Positions 12,641 to 26,532 of a stretch of 64,000 nt of DNA are shown here, piece after piece (within the stretch, counting starts at the first letter, position 1; each line of letters opens with the position of its first letter). Both the position numbers and the translations under genes were made by a program. Source of the DNA: Lithospermum erythrorhizon (taxonomy: Eukaryota > Streptophyta > Magnoliopsida > Boraginales > Boraginaceae); contig JADFUC010002431.1 in NCBI GenBank assembly GCA_019722365.1, positions 558,001 to 622,000 on the forward strand. The letters run 5' to 3'. Below the pieces are notes generated by a model. It had not been told where the DNA came from and did not search any database. It worked only from the letters and a program-made list of their open reading frames with translations.

Positions 12641-13790
12641 TAGATGTTCTTTCTCAAAACTTTTAGTTACCTAATCAATGAAAATGTATGTATTTCTGTC
12701 CATTTTGCAAATATGCATCATTCCTCCAAAACCACAAGATTCAAATACCATTATTTCATTCCTCTGCCTTTGTTTTCATCGATTCAAAAGCTCTATAAAC
12801 TTTAGGACACTCATCTTCAGTCAAGTCTCAATCTTTGAATCTTTTGATGCGCTCTTTCTTTTCTATTTGCACGTAATCGGAAACACGCGGGATTATCTTC
12901 ATTGTTCGTTTTTGCTTCTTTTTTTGTTACCAAATTGCTGAATCCATTTCCTCTAATTGCATCGTGAATGCTATCCCGATTTCTTTTCTTCTTTCTTCTT
13001 AGTATTGTCCATCTATATCAAATAAAAATAACATGTTTTTAAACTATAAACCTATATAACATTTCAATAATAAAAGAAATTGAATTAAAACTTATATAGA
13101 CAATGTAATCTCAAATAATGTCGCATATTGCTCATTGTCACTAAAACTATAAATCATAGAATATGCATTCCCAATTATCCATTTGAATTTTGGATAAGAG
13201 GTTTTAAACTCCAAATTTACTAATTGTAACTATCAAAAAACAACAAAGATGTTTTTAAACCCATGTAAAATCTATATAAGATGTTTTTAATGATTTCAAC
13301 TCACATGTTCAAATAATTTCTACAAGAAGCTAATCGACACTAATTAATTCATAAATTTTTAGTCATACTAAATTGTTCAACAATTTCAACAAAATAAAAT
13401 GATTAACTAATTAAAATGGTTGATAAGAAAGAGAAACATAAAATTACCTAAACAATTATGCATAATTTTAATCCAAAATTACATAATAACATTCATTAAT
13501 TACTTCCTAAGGTTTAATCGCATAAATACATGCAACCTAACAATTACCCAAACAATTTAATTCATGCACTTTCATGAAACAATTACCCAAACAATTACAA
13601 GTAGAATTTACAACACATGCAAAATAAAACCAAAATTTTAATGAATTCAAAATTAGAACCCGATTGGTGGTTTATCCGCACTACCACGCTAGCTACTTGA
13701 AATTATAGTGAATATTTAAGTAATGTAGAACTTGTAGTATACTGAAATTATAATGAAATCATTCAATTATGAGAAAATTCCTAAAAAAAT

Positions 13791-13952
13791 TTAGTTAAAC
13801 TGAGCTTCTGGAGTGAAACGAATCGAGGAGACTTCTGCCAGGCTGCTTCGTTGTGCTCGGTTAGTTTCGATAGTTGATCGAGGAAATGGTTTTGCTAAGG
13901 ATGACGCGTTGGACTCGTGCTCTGTGGATCGAGGCTTGGTGCACCGCGACAT
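13791..13952 (-). other. Isolated GC-richer 53-codon open frame
   Basis: A short ATG-to-TAA frame whose base composition is clearly richer in G and C than its flanks. Its product is basic and Ser/Arg-rich, with no signal peptide or recognised motif. It could be the first exon of a lost gene, a fragment carried by a transposon, or chance. No downstream exon was found. Confidence 0.2.
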
Positions 13953-15343
13953 TAAATCCTTACGCACCAAAAAATCTTAATCTAAACAAGAATTTTTAAG
14001 ATTGAACGCTATTTTGGCCGTTAGTATTAAAGGCCCCTTATGCCTCACTTCCATACCTATCATTCAACAACACGCTTTCTAAGTGTCGCTTTGGCTGGGC
14101 TTTTTTTTAACTTATAAGTTTAAAACGCAATTTATAAGTAAATACTTATGTTGGCCAAATTTTGCTTTCGATTGCTTGATTAACAACATAACGAGGCAAT
14201 TCCAGATTTTTTTACATGTTTGAATATTTTTATTCATGATATTAATTTATTTATAATTCTTAATATTTGAAAGAATAAAATAATTATAACTAAAAATGGT
14301 ACTTTATGACTAAAAATGTAATTTATTTTTTATTTTTTTCAATAAAAAATAAAATGTTAAAAAGTTGGTATAATTAAAAATTATGTCTTTATGACTATTA
14401 AATGAATGGTAAATAAGGTATAAAAGCTTGAATATCGGCAGAATGCAGAAATTATTTATTAAACCAACTTATAGCCAAGAAAAAAAAATTAATCTACTAC
14501 TTTTTTTTATTTGAACTTATATTAAGCACTTTGAAATATTTAGCAAACACTTATTTTTGTCGATTTTAACAAAAAATAAGCTTAGCCAAACACAATCTAA
14601 AGATCTTTGTTTTGGTCATTATTCCACAGTTTTTAGTACTCTTAATAAATTTTGCTTTGCTCCTAATATTATTATTGATAAGTCTAGAGATTAAATTAAA
14701 ATGATACTCCCTCCTTAATATTGCATTGTTAAGAAATATTTGTTCGCATAAGTACAGAGTATATTGTTTTACACATCTCTTCATTTGATATTATTTGTTA
14801 ATGCTTTTTGAGCATGTAACATCTATTCTTAATTTGTGCTACTCCAAGATATACATTTTAATAATTTTTTTACTGCTATTCTCTCCAGCTCAACTTTTTA
14901 TTTGTATTATTTCACTTCAATTTTTATTTAAATAATCGTTTCTTCTTAATATGTAAAAATTATATTTCTATATTTTTAACTCATCGAGAAGCGGAGAAAT
15001 GGGAAATATACTGCCTCTTCTATTACATTACTTTTGGGAAGTGATTAATTATTTTTTATTATTAAATTATCAATCAACCAATTATATAGTTTCAATTAAT
15101 TGACATTTACATTTTGAATATAATTTTTTACTACATTTCAATTAATTATATACAACATACATAAAAATATTTGATTTCTAAATTTCAAAAGCTAATAAAA
15201 AAATCAAAATGGATAAACTTTATGAAATAAATAAAAAAATTAAATAAAAAAATGATTTTCCAAATTTGTACACCCTCTTACATCTTCCTCCACCATCACC
15301 GCATTTCGTAACAGCTCCTCTCCTCTCCCTCCGCCGCCTCTAA
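13953..15343. other. AT-rich intergenic region upstream of SELENOO-like gene
   Basis: No gene recognised. The last 80 bases before the ATG at 15344 are pyrimidine-rich with CTCC/TCC runs (about 15280-15343), typical of a plant 5' leader for the plus-strand gene that follows. Confidence 0.5.
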
Positions 15344-18868
<3,525 letters not shown>

Positions 18869-20774
18869 GGTAAAACGTGTATATGAATAGATTTTAACTT
18901 TTCCAAAGATATAATGTACCATTTATCAATTGCATTTTTTTTCTTTTTTTACCCTACTTCCCTTTTTGCTAGATATATTGAGTGCAAGCTAGGCTAATGT
19001 TTTGTTTTTATTCAAGAGTACTTGTTCAGTCTCTAGTCATATATCTTTATATGGTTTGCTTTGATCTCTGCTATTATTTAGATGATTCCAGCAAATGTTA
19101 GTGGGGTTATGGTGGTGTTGGTCAAATAGTTAGTACCCTGTTATTTCGAAGCTTTCTGCAATTGATAACCAGAATCAAATACAATGACTTCTCTTACTGA
19201 GGTCAATCTACAGTTAAGGCTTAGGATGGTATGCATCCGTGAATAAGAAGTGTGTTGATGTAGAATATATAAACGCTTCTTGCCGAAGAACTGGTCATAA
19301 AATGTGGTCAGTTAGCTTTTTAATTGTTTTTATGAAACTCTGTATGTTTCCTAAAATGATTGAACTCGAAAATGTTCACCCAAACATCACCTGTCTTTCC
19401 TGGGGTTGAAATATATTCAGAGAAATCCAGAAAGCTGAAGGGCACAAGTCAAAATCTGAGTGGTATAGACCATGGTTGTATAGTGGTATAGTAGAGTATG
19501 GTACTGTATTATTTTATAGGATTTGAGATATATGATCCACCATCATGTGCGCAAAAGCCTAAATGCAAGTGTTCATAGTACAATTATCCAACTAACTTGA
19601 GCTGTGTTTGTATGCTCCTGCTCATAATTAGACTATCAGAGATGATTTAACTATATGATTAATACTTCCAAATTAATTTAGTAATCAACATTTTGGAAAG
19701 AGGACATAATTGAAGCTTTGCTATGTGTAGTCTTGCGGAAAGGTCACATGAGAGACGTCTTCTTTAATTTTGTAGATTGCATCGGATCAAGACTATCTTT
19801 ATATTCAAATTCAGTGTCACATGTTAGGTACTTTCTATGATCTAACCGATATTGAGGACAAAGAAATAGGACAATATTTTAGAAACTACAGTAGTTTATA
19901 AGGGAGGAAGTAGGTCATTGTTATTTATTTGAAATATTTAAAAAATTAGTTCATTCAAATAAAAATAGAGAATATTAGTTAGTGTATAACTATTTGTCTA
20001 TTTAAGAGAAAACATTCGATGAACGTAGAAATTATTTTCCTATGACATATGAGTAATTTTTTTTTGGGTAGAAAACATGCGAGTATAAAAATAAAGCGAA
20101 TGAAGTAAATAATCGAATAAAATTCACTACACAATTATATAATACTTCATCCGTCTCAAAATAAATAATTATTTAGAAAAAATTTAATTTTTCATAATAG
20201 TTGATTGTTTGTATTTTTAATGTCATTTTTTATATTTTCAATATAACTTTTACATTTCAAATGTAACTTTTTATATTTTCAATATAGATTTTTACAATCT
20301 CAATATAGTTTTTCACTATTTCTTAATAAAATATATTTGGATCTAAATGACATTCATTTCAAACTAGGTGAAGCACTATCAGATATCTCATAATATGTGA
20401 CCACTTATTTAATATTTCTGGACCTTCAAATATTTCTAAAATTTTGATTAATAAAAGCCAAAGAGCTTATCCACATGATGATGAATTAGTCCAAAATTGG
20501 TATACCCTTTCTCCATGAGACATGAGCTTTTCAACATAAACATATGCATGGTCAAAGAATGGTTATATACACATGAGGCAAAAAATGCTGACTTAAGCTC
20601 ACATTGCACATTGCCTCTGCAACTTTTCTATATATTTATTCAAATTTACACATGCAGTGTCAGACTTAATCACTATCCCACAAGCCATAAACAACAAAAA
20701 TGCAATACAATCATATAAGCAAGTTACATTACTCATACTCTTAATTTAGTTTTCTTTCAAATCAAGAAACCATT
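18869..20774. other. Intergenic region between SELENOO and the peptide gene
   Basis: No coding region supported. It contains the 3' flank of the SELENOO-like gene and AT-rich DNA. A fragment near 20150 (cttcatccgtctcaaaata) looks like one end of a MITE, with no convincing partner end. Near 20628 the motif ctatatatttatt lies about 145 bases upstream of the next ATG and is a plausible TATA box for the small peptide gene. Confidence 0.45.
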
Positions 20775-21041
20775 ATGAGAAGCAGCTTCAGAATATTTGT
20801 TCTTGTCTTGCTCTTGATACTTGAAAATAATGCGTTCTTGTGTTCTGGTAGAGCACTTTCTTACAAGAAGAAGGCAAGTATTCAATCAAGATTGTTAGCT
20901 TCCATCAAGTTAATGTCTACTAATAACACAGACAAGTTCCGAAGATCATCAACGGTTACAAAGAAGAATGAGAAGGCAGGGATGGAGAATAGTTTGAGGA
21001 AGCGGCCGCCAAGTGTGTGGAATCCTATCCATAATAGATGA
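20775..21041 (+). CDS. Secreted CLE-like signalling peptide precursor with atypical core
   Basis: An 88-residue single-exon protein. Residues 1-25 form a signal peptide (Met-Arg, then the hydrophobic run IFVLVLLLIL, ending near Cys-Ser-Gly-Arg-Ala). The middle is basic and variable, and a Pro-rich motif stands at the extreme C terminus: RKRPPSVWNPIHNR. This architecture is that of plant post-translationally processed peptide hormones. Aligned without gaps to the 12-residue CLE motif, KRPPSVWNPIHN keeps Pro4, Asn8, Pro9, Ile/Leu10, His11 and Asn12. Gly6 and Pro7, nearly invariant in CLE peptides, are replaced by Val and Trp, and position 1 is Lys rather than Arg/His. The PPS...HN pattern also recalls IDA-type peptides and the PIHN ending recalls RGF/GOLVEN peptides. 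Family assignment is therefore inference; secretion is well supported. Confidence 0.6.
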   Translation: MRSSFRIFVLVLLLILENNAFLCSGRALSYKKKASIQSRLLASIKLMSTNNTDKFRRSSTVTKKNEKAGMENSLRKRPPSVWNPIHNR

Positions 21042-22427
21042 ACAAAATGCTCTGCTTTAAGAGATCAAATTGGAACATTGTTCTCTTCAACATTTTTGTA
21101 GCACTTGGTATATGGTTAGTGAACGAAGGAAGGCAACAATTTGATTCGTATAGTTACTTATGTAGTTATGTATGTCTTTTTAGCAGCATTTCTTGTTGTT
21201 GTGTCCAATCAACATTGTAAATGTGTTCAATGATTATGCAAGATGAATGCAGATTTGTATATGTAGCTTTAACAGTATGGAGTGCCATGGTCGAAGCTTC
21301 ACATATAAAAACTAAAACGTCAATTCATGAATATTAGAGAATATATAGAAGTGTAGACATATTTGTGTTTCTTATTTTGGCTATAAATTCAAATTATCCT
21401 CATTATACTTGCAAGAAGTAGTGGTTCTTTAAAATACATTTTGACGAGACAAATGTGGAGTGGATACCTGGTTACCTGTTCGTTACCTGCGGAGGTGTTG
21501 AATATGGCAAGTGTTATGATTCTTTGAATTCTTAAATACAAACTAAGTTTGAATCTGGCATTACTGTTCATCATGAACTTTCACTACAATTGCTCAAGAA
21601 TTTGACTAGCTCCTCTTTCATGTATAGAACCTTGGTAGAATCCCTTTGTGGTTTATACATTATACCACAAATTATACGATTGTCAATTGTCTATTTTTAA
21701 TTTACAAGTCTCTAAACTTGAATTACGATCAGGGGCGGATCTAGCTATGGGCCTTGTTCCTTGGGGATTTTTGAATGTCTATATAAATATTATGTAGAGT
21801 ATGAGAAATACAGTAAGATTGCTAGTGAAGATACTTCAGAGTAGTACTTCACATTTTCATTGCTTGCTCTTGAAAGTTTCTCTCTAAGTTTCATATTTCT
21901 AGCTGCAGATTATCAGTTTTACTGCTGAAGCTTTTAGTTTTGGGCCTTCTTTTAAAAAATTTTGCCCCCTTAAAATTATTTTTTAAAATTTTACCTCTCT
22001 ACATTCTCATCCTGGTTCTGCTATGATGGAATATATCTTTCTAATATATTGATATGGATGTTTGCTTCATATATTTGTATAAGGTATTGATCTAAAATGT
22101 CACTAAAACTCATTAGTAACACGGCAATAGATGTTACGTCCTATATACATCAAGAACTTGTTGACTTGTTCAATCAAAGAAAATTCTTCTTCTTTTATTG
22201 TTTGGTATTGGAATTATTGCATTCTTTGAATCTTAGTCAACCAAATGTTTCATTCAATGTTTTACTGAAAGTGACAACACGGTTTTATTATCTTGATAGG
22301 AGGAAAAATATTGTGGGATGTGAGTTGACTCAGAAGTCTTTCATATGAATTGAAATAAGAGTAGGATTATATTTATATGGTGCAATTTCTGTACCATATT
22401 ATTCAAGAACAAAGATTTACCATACAA
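21042..22427. other. Intergenic, with a degenerate dispersed-repeat remnant
   Basis: About 21731-22030 begins with aggggcggatctagctatgg and contains gggcctt and gcccccttaaaa blocks, ending near ctggttctgctatgatgg. This style of sequence recurs at 31575-31790 and is typical of short dispersed repeats in eudicot genomes. No other gene is supported. The last few hundred bases are the presumed promoter and leader of the lectin receptor kinase. Confidence 0.45.
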
Positions 22428-24866
22428 ATGGCTTCTTCTTACTTACATATCATTTTCATTTTATTGTGTTATGTTCCTTTGAGCTTAGCACAAAGCAATA
22501 GCAATATAGGAATTGGCAGTTCTCGGACCGCAGGGGATGGTGAAGTTCCGTGGACTTCACCTTCTGGAGATTTCGCGTTCGGGTTTAAAGAACTTCAAAA
22601 AGATGAATTCCTGCTCTCAATATGGTATGACAAGATTCCCCAGAAGACAGTTGTTTGGCATGCAAACGTTAGTACTAATGGTATAGGTAATCCCATATTG
22701 CCTAAGGGGTCAACGATACAAGTAGATGCTCAGACCGGTCTTGTCCTTCGTGATCCTCGTGGGCGACGACTCTGGAACACTGCTTCAATTGTGAGTGATG
22801 TTGCCAGAGCGTTTCTCAACGACACTGGCAATCTTGTGCTCAGTTCAAGTGATAATACTTCCCTTTGGGAGAGCTTTCAATATCCCACTGACACTTTGTT
22901 GCCATCTCAAGAATTGGAAATTGATGGTATGCTAATTTCTAGACGATCTGAGACCAACTTTTCTCAAGGCAGATTTTATATTGTTATGCAAAGTGATGGG
23001 AATTTCCTGGCTTACACTAAAAGTCTTCCAGGCAATCAAGATTACGACGACGAGTACTACAATACTGGGACAGTTGACACAGCAAATCCAGTCAATTCTG
23101 GTTCAAAAGTTGTGTTTGATGAGAGGGCCAATTTTTATGTACTGAAAAGAAACAATGAAACTATAGTTATTGGATCACGTTCTGTACTTCTACTTTCAGA
23201 TTATTATCACAGGGTTACATTAGATTTTGATGGTGTTCTTACTCATTACTATTATCCCAAATCATCTTCAGGCAATGCAACCTGGACTGTAGCTTGGACA
23301 CAGCCAGACAACATATGTCTTAGTATCGATGGAAACTACGGTAGTGGTGCTTGTGGTTACAATAGTTTCTGCAGGCTTAATACTTTGAATAAGCCGGTTT
23401 GTCAATGCCCTAATGGGTATTCATTGGTTAATCAGAACGATGAGTATGGTAGTTGCCAGCCTGATTTTTCACAAAGCTGTGATGGATTGGAGAAAGGTTT
23501 TGCTGCAGAGGATATTTTTAATTTTCAGATTCTTGATGATACTGATTGGCCTAAATCTGATTTGCAACAAATCAGCCCTTCCTCTGAAGAAGAATGTAGA
23601 TCTGCATGCTTGCAGGATTGTTTTTGTGCTGTTGCAATTTACAGAAGCAACAGTTGCTGGAAAAAGAAGCTGCCTCTATCTAATGGGAGAATTGACACCT
23701 CTCTCAATTCTAAAGCTTTCATCAAATATAGAATACGCGATGCTCCATTGCCGAAACCGGAGTCTGGAGTTCAAGGCGGAAGAGAGGGAGGTAATGATCG
23801 TGGAACTTTGACACTTATTGTGTCTGTACTTCTAGGAAGCTCTGTATTCATCAATGTTCTTCTCGTTGGCACGGGTTGCTTGGGCTTTTATCTCATTTAT
23901 CAGAAAAAGATAATTAAACATTCTGGAGAAAACAATTTATCTGGTGTAAGTTTGCGTTGCTTTACATTTAGAGAGCTGGAAGAAGCCACCAATGGGTTCA
24001 GGGAAGAGATTGGGAGAGGCGCTTTTGGAGTTGTATTCAAAGGGGTGATGCCGTTTGGTTCTACAGTTGCAGTGAAGAAATTAGACAGTGTGGCTAGAAA
24101 CACCGAAAAAGAATTTAGAACTGAGGTCAATGTAATAGGACAGACTCATCACAAGAACTTGGTCCGTTTGATTGGATTCTGCGATGAAGAACAAAACCGT
24201 TTACTGGTTTATGAGTATATGAGTAATGGAACGCTGGCCAGCTTCATTTTTGGTGAACCAAGACCTAGTTGGAGCCAACGGACTAAAATCGCTCTGGGAG
24301 TTGCGAGAGGACTCAATTATCTGCATGAAGAATGTAGAACTCAGATCATACATTGTGATATCAAGCCTCAAAATGTTCTTCTTGATGAGTATTACAATGC
24401 AAGGATTTCTGACTTTGGATTGGCTAAGCTTCTGATGCTAAATCAGAGTCGAACGAACACTGGTATCAGAGGGACAAAAGGCTATGTGGCTCCTGAATGG
24501 TTCAGGAATACTCAGATCAGCACGAAAGTTGATGTTTACAGTTTCGGAGTTGTGATGTTTGAGATCATGACATGTAGAGGAAGCTTGGACGATCTAGAAG
24601 TTGTGGGTGAAGACAAGTTTGTGGTTTTAACCGATTGGGCTTGGGATTGTTATCAGGACGGGAGGCTGGACGAGCTGGTGGGAATGGATATGGAGGCGTT
24701 GGACGATCTTGACAAGCTAGAGAGGTACGTAATGGTTGGTTTATGGTGCATTCAAGAAAACGCTTCTAGCAGGCCAACAATGAGGATGGTGACCCAAATG
24801 CTTGAAGGAACTGTTGAGGTCACTTCACCTCCATGTCCTTACCCTTCCTTTTCAACATCTGCTTAA
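22428..24866 (+). CDS. G-type lectin S-receptor-like Ser/Thr kinase (LECRK type)
   Basis: Plasma-membrane receptor kinase of the intronless LECRK group. I chose the ATG at 22428 because it starts a good signal peptide (residues 1-22, MASSYLHIIFILLCYVPLSL); an in-frame ATG at 22377 would add 17 residues. The product is 812 residues. An extracellular bulb-type mannose-lectin domain (about 25-150) is followed by an S-locus-like region, an EGF-like Cys cluster from about 309 (CGYNSFC, then CQCPNGY) and a PAN-like Cys motif (ECRSACLQDCFCAVAIY). A membrane span follows at about 460-490. The kinase has GRGAFG near 528, the ATP-binding Lys near 549, HCDIKPQN at 642-649, DFG at 662-664 and GTKGYVAPEW. 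HCD instead of HRD makes it a non-RD kinase, a class often tied to immune receptors. All catalytic residues are present, so it is probably active. The ligand is unknown. Confidence 0.93.
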   Translation: MASSYLHIIFILLCYVPLSLAQSNSNIGIGSSRTAGDGEVPWTSPSGDFAFGFKELQKDEFLLSIWYDKIPQKTVVWHANVSTNGIGNPILPKGSTIQVDAQTGLVLRDPRGRRLWNTASIVSDVARAFLNDTGNLVLSSSDNTSLWESFQYPTDTLLPSQELEIDGMLISRRSETNFSQGRFYIVMQSDGNFLAYTKSLPGNQDYDDEYYNTGTVDTANPVNSGSKVVFDERANFYVLKRNNETIVIGSRSVLLLSDYYHRVTLDFDGVLTHYYYPKSSSGNATWTVAWTQPDNICLSIDGNYGSGACGYNSFCRLNTLNKPVCQCPNGYSLVNQNDEYGSCQPDFSQSCDGLEKGFAAEDIFNFQILDDTDWPKSDLQQISPSSEEECRSACLQDCFCAVAIYRSNSCWKKKLPLSNGRIDTSLNSKAFIKYRIRDAPLPKPESGVQGGREGGNDRGTLTLIVSVLLGSSVFINVLLVGTGCLGFYLIYQKKIIKHSGENNLSGVSLRCFTFRELEEATNGFREEIGRGAFGVVFKGVMPFGSTVAVKKLDSVARNTEKEFRTEVNVIGQTHHKNLVRLIGFCDEEQNRLLVYEYMSNGTLASFIFGEPRPSWSQRTKIALGVARGLNYLHEECRTQIIHCDIKPQNVLLDEYYNARISDFGLAKLLMLNQSRTNTGIRGTKGYVAPEWFRNTQISTKVDVYSFGVVMFEIMTCRGSLDDLEVVGEDKFVVLTDWAWDCYQDGRLDELVGMDMEALDDLDKLERYVMVGLWCIQENASSRPTMRMVTQMLEGTVEVTSPPCPYPSFSTSA

Positions 24867-25059
24867 AGCTTGCCTCTATTTATTCTGTATCTGCACAATA
24901 CTTAAATGTTGTTGCCACATTTGTTTTTTCTATGTTCACTATTCAGTAAATAGAACAATGAATTATTGTGTGTGCATGTGTTTAGTAACTTCATATGAAA
25001 TAATTGAACAAACATGTTGGATGAAGAAAACAACAGTTCTGTAATTGATTTAGTTAAAC
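24867..25059. other. 3' flank of lectin receptor kinase
   Basis: Short AT-rich stretch holding the likely 3' untranslated region of the plus-strand kinase. The next recognisable sequence is the minus-strand amine-oxidase remnant, so the two would be convergent. Confidence 0.4.
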
Positions 25060-25765
25060 GACTTTCACAATCGATGGGGAACTGTTTTTTTGTTTTGTTT
25101 GTTCCAAATCGTTCTTAAAGTAATAAAAGCCCACTGGAATGTGCTCAAATCCTTTGATCTTCAAGACAGAGGTATAGTAGTCAATATATTGAACTTTGCT
25201 GAACAATTCCTTTTCAAGGGGACTGAAGTCCATAAGGTCATTACTCGATTCTGCAAAATGAAAACATTTAGCTTACTGGAAGGGGAAAATCTTATCATGG
25301 AAGCGTAAATGTAAAATTCGACCAACCTTCTATCTGTGAACAAGGTGATCTGTATGCTCGTCCACTGTTAATGGGGAAAGAACCCGAGATAATGATCTTG
25401 TCGAATTCCATATGTTGTATTCGACTGTTGTCATTTTTCACATCGACTTTGATACAAGATAACTCGCGTTTGACTGATACAACTTCAGTCTTATGATGAA
25501 CTGTTATTGGAAGGTTTTTGGCTACTTTGTGCCAAAGATTCATACAACCTCCTTTTGAAGCGCCTGATTTTCCCAGCCATTCAGGTCCTGATGAATTCAT
25601 GAAGATATGCATACAGGATCCTTGAGACATAATCCTCCACCACCTTCGTTTCATTCCATTTCATCGAATTCGGCCCCGGCCTCCTGTTGCTAGTTGAAGA
25701 CTTGAAGGATAGTAGGAGCAATGTTTGCTGCATAAATCTTTCCTGTACAGTTATTCAACCAGTCC
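25060..25765 (-). pseudogene. Decayed flavin-dependent amine-oxidase-like gene fragment
   Basis: Read on the minus strand, roughly 25655-25350 resembles part of a FAD/NAD(P)-binding amine oxidase: NLWHKVAKNLPITVHHKTEV, then KVDVKNDNSRIQHMEFDKII, leading to ISGSFP. A second piece follows an acceptor-like ttttgcag at about 25255: DFSPLEKELFSKVQYIDYYT, then VLKIKGFEHIPVGFYYFKN. Upstream (25590-25660), the homologous reading alternates between frames and meets a stop after HEFIRT. No N-terminal dinucleotide-binding fold, start codon or C-terminal part was found. It is therefore a truncated, frame-broken copy rather than an active gene. The family is recognised only in general terms. Confidence 0.55.
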
Positions 25766-26532
25766 AAGATTTCAGGAACTTGGCCTTATGATACACATAC
25801 ATTCAACTATTCAAGGTTTAAGCCAACCTAACAAGACATGTCACTCAGGGGGCTTCCAAATTTCTACAAAATTTACAGGATTCATTCCTAAATTTTTCAG
25901 ATTGCCTTAATTTTTTTGAAATTTAATAAATTTGCCAAGTTTTTTTTAATACTCCGTGTAATAGAAGTCAACATGCATACAGTAAAATAAATTGAAAAAT
26001 ATTATTCGTATTTTCACCAAATAATAAAAATACGTAGTATTTGATTTGGGTTTATATAAAAATGCAACTATCAACATATACATACACATAGTCACATAGT
26101 AGGTTCGGCCTATCTTGGCTTGATGGTAAACTTTTAAAATGAGGTAAAAAGAATCTCAATCTTTATATTTATACTCGATCCGATTCGTTCCAATTTAATA
26201 AAATAATTGCAATTTACAACATCCCCTTAGAAAATATGATGTTGCATGTGTTCTCATATATTATTAATATTTTATTACACAATATTAATTTAATACTTTA
26301 TTAATGACTCGACTTGCATTTTATATCAAGTGGTCAAATCTTAGCCACCAATGGTGAAGCAAATAATTTGGACAAAGATTGTTCCGTTTTGACTTCCTTT
26401 CTCATCCATCTCAATCATTCTTACACATGTAAATCAATGTCACCTGCTTAATCCTGTTTTATGTAGGAAAATATTAGTACCCTTATACCAAAATCTTTAT
26501 TCTTTGGACCAAAATATAGAGATATAGTTGTA
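25766..26532. other. AT-rich spacer upstream of EIL gene
   Basis: No gene supported. It includes the likely promoter and leader of the EIN3-like gene. A pseudogene remainder may extend slightly into the left edge. Confidence 0.4.
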
